The notes beneath the pieces were generated by a model. The model was not told the origin of the DNA, searched no databases, and saw nothing but the letters and a program-made list of their open reading frames with translations. Shown in pieces: positions 60,786 to 64,000 of a DNA stretch of 64,000 nucleotides. Source of the DNA: JBLHZY01 sp050633265 (GTDB taxonomy: Bacteria > Pseudomonadota > Alphaproteobacteria > Rhodobacterales > Rhodobacteraceae); NCBI GenBank assembly GCA_050633265.1, contig JBOEGE010000011.1:62001-126000 (forward strand). The letters are read 5' to 3'. Position 1 is the stretch's first letter; every line of letters starts with the position of its first letter. A program made the translations under genes and the position numbers.

Positions 60786-63377
60786 TTAGAAATCTTCCCA
60801 ATCGTCCGCTTGCGGATCAACGGCCGGCGCCACAGCGGCAGAGCCGCTTTTCACCATTGGCGTTTTCGGGTGTTCGACCGGAGGAGGAGCCCGCCTTGCT
60901 GTTGCAAAGGATGGTGTCACGACATTCTTAGCAGGCGTATTTGAAGAGCCGATCTTGAACATCGCGGTTGTGCTGTTCAAGGTTTCAACCTCGCGGTTCA
61001 ACGCATGGCTTGCCGCGGTTGTTTCTTCAAACATTGCAGCGTTTTGCTGGGTCACTTGATCGAGCTGATTGACCGAAGAGTTGATTTCCGCCAAGCCGAC
61101 CGATTGCTCACGAGACGACATGGCAATTTCGTCGACATGGAGCGCGATCTCAGAAACAGATTTCACAATGCCGCGCAGCGCCGAACCGGCTTGACCAACA
61201 AGATCAACCCCGCGCTTCACTTGCGCGCCGCTTGCAGAAATCAAATCATTGATCTCTTTAGCCGCTTCTGAAGAACGCTGCGCAAGGGCGCGCACCTCTG
61301 AAGCGACAACGGCGAAACCACGCCCTGCATCGCCTGCGCGCGCCGCCTCGACGCCAGCATTGAGCGCGAGCAGATTGGTTTGAAAGGCAATGTCATCAAT
61401 CACGCTGGTGATTTTGGAGATTTGGCCGGAGGATGCTTCGATCTCGCTCATCGCGGTCACGGCCTCATCGACAACTTTGCCGCTGCTTTCCGCGTCATGT
61501 TTGGCATTCGAGACCATCTGGCTGGCCTGTTCGGCGCCCTCAGAAGCGGATTTTACGGATGAGGTCAATTCGTCCAGCGCGGTTGCGGTTTCCTCCAAGG
61601 TCGAGGCTTGTTTTTCGGTGCGCTGCGAAAGATCGTCTGCCGCATTGGAGATTTCCGCGGCCTCGCCTTTGATCATCGCCGCGTTTTCGACCACACTGCG
61701 CATCGCTGTTTGCAGGCGCTCAATTGCAGAGTTGAAATCCGTGCGCAGCTGGGCGTATTCGGGCGAGAATTCGCGGGTAATGGTCGCAGTAAGATCCCCT
61801 TGCGAGATGGCATCAAGGCCGATGCGCAACGCGTCAACCACATTGGCAAGTGCTTCTTCCATACGCGCGCGCTCAACGGAGGATGCTTCAATCTCAGCAA
61901 GGCTTTGGGTCACGTCGTTTGAGATAAGGACGATGCGTAGCGGGCTGCCATCCATATCGCGCACAACCGAGAAACCGCCATCAACAATGGCAGTATTGCC
62001 ATCCATACGGCGCAGGCGGAAACGCCCAATTACAGGCAGGCCTTTTGAAAGGAGTTGTTCCCAAACACTGCCATTTTCTTGCGCCAAAGCATCGTCGAAT
62101 TCGAAGATTTCACTCTCGCCATAGCCTTTGAGCGCATCTGTAGAGACGCCCATAAGAGTGGCAAAATTTTCGTTGCAGGTGATGATCTGCCCATCCAGCG
62201 TAAACTGTGCGGTAGATTGGCTGGCGCGGATCGCCTCCAAGACCCCACGGCGCAGGAATTCTTCGGTAACGTCATTCCACTCCATCACAAAGCCAATAAC
62301 GCTGCCCTCCGCATCCAAAACAGTGGCGGTTTCGACTTCAAAACGGGTGTCCCCCATTGCGATATTCTCGCGCAGGGTGGCATTGCCGTTGTTCAGGATT
62401 GCTTCACGCGCCGCGTCTTTGGACGGGTGAAAATGCTCAATCCCTTTGCCAAGAAGCGCCTCTGCGGAGAAATCCGAGGAAACTTTGGCAAACTCACTTG
62501 AATGAGAAGAAAACAGGGCAATGATTGAGGGGTTGGCCGCGACGATATTCATCTCGGCATTCAGCATCAAAAGCGAAGCCGAAGAACATTCAAGCGCAGC
62601 CGATCGAAACGCGCTTTCGCGGGTGATCGCGGCCGTTTCGCTTAAGGCGCGGCGAAAGTCATCAAGCGAACCTGCGATGCCACCAATTTCATCTTTGCGT
62701 TTGACGCCTGGGATCGCAATCTCATAATCCCCATCGGATACTGCGCCAACAGCATTGCTTAGCTTTTTCAGTGGCTTGGAGACATCTTGGCGCACATAGA
62801 GGACGATCCCAACCACACCAAAGAGAAACAAAGCGCCGGCGAAGCCAAGGGCAGCTATCTGTGCTTTATTGGCTGTCGTGCGCAGAGCATGATCTGTCCA
62901 AGAGGTTACAACAGAACCGATGGGGGCACTTTCAGCAGATTGTACGACCGGCAATGCGATCGTGAACCCGTCGCTTGAATAGACTGGTTTGTTCTGTGCG
63001 ATGGCTTCGGATGCGAGAAGGGCCAGAGCTTCAGACTGTTCGCCGTGGCCTGCCAAAGTGCTGCCATCAGCGGCAAAAACGGCCCCGCCAATAAAAGATT
63101 CGTGCCCGGCCGCGCTTACTTCGGCCAACAACTGCTCAACCACAGCCGCTTTGCCAAAACGCAGCGCGCCGATGCTTTCGCGCGCCACCAACTCTGTCAC
63201 CATTTGCGCCTGTGCCGAAACGGCCTTCGCCGCGACATCATTGGCCGTTTTGAAGGACATCCATGTCAGCGGGCCGACAACGATCACGCCGACAGTCAAG
63301 ACAACCGCGATGACTTTGATCAAAATGGAATGGAGGCCGGCCTTGCGCGGACGACTCATTGAGCTGGTGGTTTGCAT
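60786..63377 (-). CDS. Methyl-accepting chemotaxis protein with HAMP and PAS domains
   Basis: 863 residues. TM1 (about 17-41), a periplasmic domain (42-170), TM2 (172-195), HAMP (196-247), a PAS-like part (255-373), a second PAS part (380-490), a second HAMP (about 510-562) and the methyl-accepting signalling domain (563-810) with the hairpin tip SEVRALAQRSSEAAKEI. The extreme C terminus is DWEDF, like the NWETF tether for CheR/CheB. A receptor that adds cytoplasmic redox/ligand PAS input to a periplasmic sensor. It lies 36 bases after the periplasmic protein gene on the same strand. The start could also be the ATG six codons further in. Confidence 0.9.
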   Translation of the reverse strand: MQTTSSMSRPRKAGLHSILIKVIAVVLTVGVIVVGPLTWMSFKTANDVAAKAVSAQAQMVTELVARESIGALRFGKAAVVEQLLAEVSAAGHESFIGGAVFAADGSTLAGHGEQSEALALLASEAIAQNKPVYSSDGFTIALPVVQSAESAPIGSVVTSWTDHALRTTANKAQIAALGFAGALFLFGVVGIVLYVRQDVSKPLKKLSNAVGAVSDGDYEIAIPGVKRKDEIGGIAGSLDDFRRALSETAAITRESAFRSAALECSSASLLMLNAEMNIVAANPSIIALFSSHSSEFAKVSSDFSAEALLGKGIEHFHPSKDAAREAILNNGNATLRENIAMGDTRFEVETATVLDAEGSVIGFVMEWNDVTEEFLRRGVLEAIRASQSTAQFTLDGQIITCNENFATLMGVSTDALKGYGESEIFEFDDALAQENGSVWEQLLSKGLPVIGRFRLRRMDGNTAIVDGGFSVVRDMDGSPLRIVLISNDVTQSLAEIEASSVERARMEEALANVVDALRIGLDAISQGDLTATITREFSPEYAQLRTDFNSAIERLQTAMRSVVENAAMIKGEAAEISNAADDLSQRTEKQASTLEETATALDELTSSVKSASEGAEQASQMVSNAKHDAESSGKVVDEAVTAMSEIEASSGQISKITSVIDDIAFQTNLLALNAGVEAARAGDAGRGFAVVASEVRALAQRSSEAAKEINDLISASGAQVKRGVDLVGQAGSALRGIVKSVSEIALHVDEIAMSSREQSVGLAEINSSVNQLDQVTQQNAAMFEETTAASHALNREVETLNSTTAMFKIGSSNTPAKNVVTPSFATARRAPPPVEHPKTPMVKSGSAAVAPAVDPQADDWEDF

Positions 63378-63413
63378 TGCATTTCTTTCGACAAGAGCAA
63401 AAAGGAGAGGTGT

Positions 63414-63983
63414 TTAGAGCAGGGCTTCGGCATCAAGGCCGATGGTGATGGCACCGATAACATTGCCCGTATCAGGATCAGTGACGGCGATCGAAACCTG
63501 GCCGACATAGGCCTGTGTGGACTCGTCAAATTCCACCTCATCAATGAGGCGCGCACCGGGGCCCACCCCATATGTTTTGGCATGTTTGGCTTCATCGCCC
63601 TGCCAATAATCAGACGTGACCGCGCTTACCGCGACGTTCAGCCCCTTTGCATCCATGACAATGATTTCAGCGACAGCCCCGCCCGCATCTTGCACAATTG
63701 AGCGCAGGTAATCGGAGGTTTTAGAGTTCAAAACCGATGCAATGACCGCATTCTCTGGGGTATTTACCGCGGCGCGCCATTCTGTATCGAGGGCATCAAT
63801 CCGGCTTTGATCATAGGCAGAGGTCTGCGTGTTTTGTGCGCGGATTGCCTCGATAATTTGCGGATCATTTGCCCAGGTGCTGGCTTGATTATCGACAAAA
63901 GCCTCCATCGCGGGGGCAAAATCATTGGCATGAGCCAGAGAGGCCGCAAGGCTAAAGGCGGCGGCGAGGGCGAACTTTTTCAT
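63414..63983 (-). CDS. Periplasmic Cache/PDC-like sensor protein
   Basis: 189 residues. Signal peptide (1-19, cleavage AHA-N). The mature part has the single-Cache pattern: an N-terminal helix, VMDAKGLNVAVSAVTSDYWQGDEAK, and the final strand DPDTGNVIGAITIGLDAEAL. The WQGDE motif is common in PDC-type sensors. No TM helix follows, so the ligand-sensor fold stands alone; it may be a binding partner of the chemoreceptor encoded next. AGGGA precedes the ATG. Confidence 0.75.
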   Translation of the reverse strand: MKKFALAAAFSLAASLAHANDFAPAMEAFVDNQASTWANDPQIIEAIRAQNTQTSAYDQSRIDALDTEWRAAVNTPENAVIASVLNSKTSDYLRSIVQDAGGAVAEIIVMDAKGLNVAVSAVTSDYWQGDEAKHAKTYGVGPGARLIDEVEFDESTQAYVGQVSIAVTDPDTGNVIGAITIGLDAEALL

Positions 63984-64000
63984 ATTTGTATTCCCTATTT

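Noticed and set aside
1..64000. CRISPR, prophage, insertion sequences, tRNA genes, restriction or toxin-antitoxin systems
   Set aside because: Searched by eye for repeat-spacer arrays, transposase or integrase motifs, T-loop sequences and typical small gene pairs; none was seen.

Overview
The window looks like an ordinary stretch of a chromosome from the Rhodobacterales (Roseobacter/Rhodobacter group, Alphaproteobacteria), fairly G+C-rich and densely coding. The assignment rests on a cell-cycle regulator of the DUF1013/TrcR type, a COQ9 protein, a DUF1244 protein, an FnrL regulator next to hemN and a full ccoNOQP-ccoGHIS set, a membrane-anchored cytochrome c, and FNR boxes of the TTGAT-N4-ATCAA type. 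I found no tRNA or rRNA gene, CRISPR array, insertion sequence or prophage.

Layout. 1-6.2 kb: the end of a D-amino-acid epimerase/racemase gene and a D-amino-acid transaminase, an RTX calcium-binding protein, DUF1244, an N-formylglutamate amidohydrolase-like protein, pyruvate kinase and a small membrane protein. 6.3-11.5 kb: rpmI-rplT-pheS-(ASCH protein, secreted protein)-pheT. 11.5-19.5 kb: glutathione transferase, MscL, an Lrp-type regulator, a 64-residue orphan, rpsU, COQ9, a quinone oxidoreductase, a TbpB-like lipoprotein with a truncated relic of a second copy beside it, RNase T2, TrcR and an esterase. 19.6-25.8 kb: the replication/repair operon dnaX-ybaB-recR, rsgA, the SRP RNA gene, nudC and an SRPBCC protein. 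25.8-33.3 kb: pheA, cytochrome c and the peptide/microcin-C-type ABC transporter yejABEF. 33.3-38.6 kb: a SPOR-domain D,D-carboxypeptidase, a HAD hydrolase, clpS, an RsmC-like methyltransferase, an SDR protein lacking its catalytic residues, and a lipoprotein. 38.7-46.9 kb: a loose haem-synthesis neighbourhood (hemF, hemE, hemC, hemN) with a LysE exporter, an FAD-linked oxidase and matB. 46.9-56.8 kb: fnrL, a universal stress protein and the cbb3 oxidase genes with their assembly genes. 56.8-64 kb: tesA, an ABC transporter pair like E. coli ybbA-ybbP, a large chemoreceptor and a periplasmic sensor-like protein.

How it fits together. The most coherent unit is the oxygen-responsive block at 45.5-56.8 kb. 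The iron-sulfur regulator FnrL would act at four FNR boxes (46926, 48705, 48792, 52447), which lie in front of hemN/fnrL, the stress protein, ccoNOQP and ccoGHIS. This links anaerobic haem synthesis to high-affinity respiration. The oxygen-dependent hemF and the hemE/hemC genes nearby complete much of the haem branch.

No clear new multi-gene system is visible. The points most worth a second look are the relic lipoprotein paralogue, the SDR protein without Tyr/Lys, the duplicated RTX protein, a dispersed inverted-repeat element, a 12-codon ORF with a strong ribosome site beside the SRP RNA gene, the possible leaderless FNR-driven hemN transcript, and four convergent gene pairs that share exactly four bases at their stop codons.
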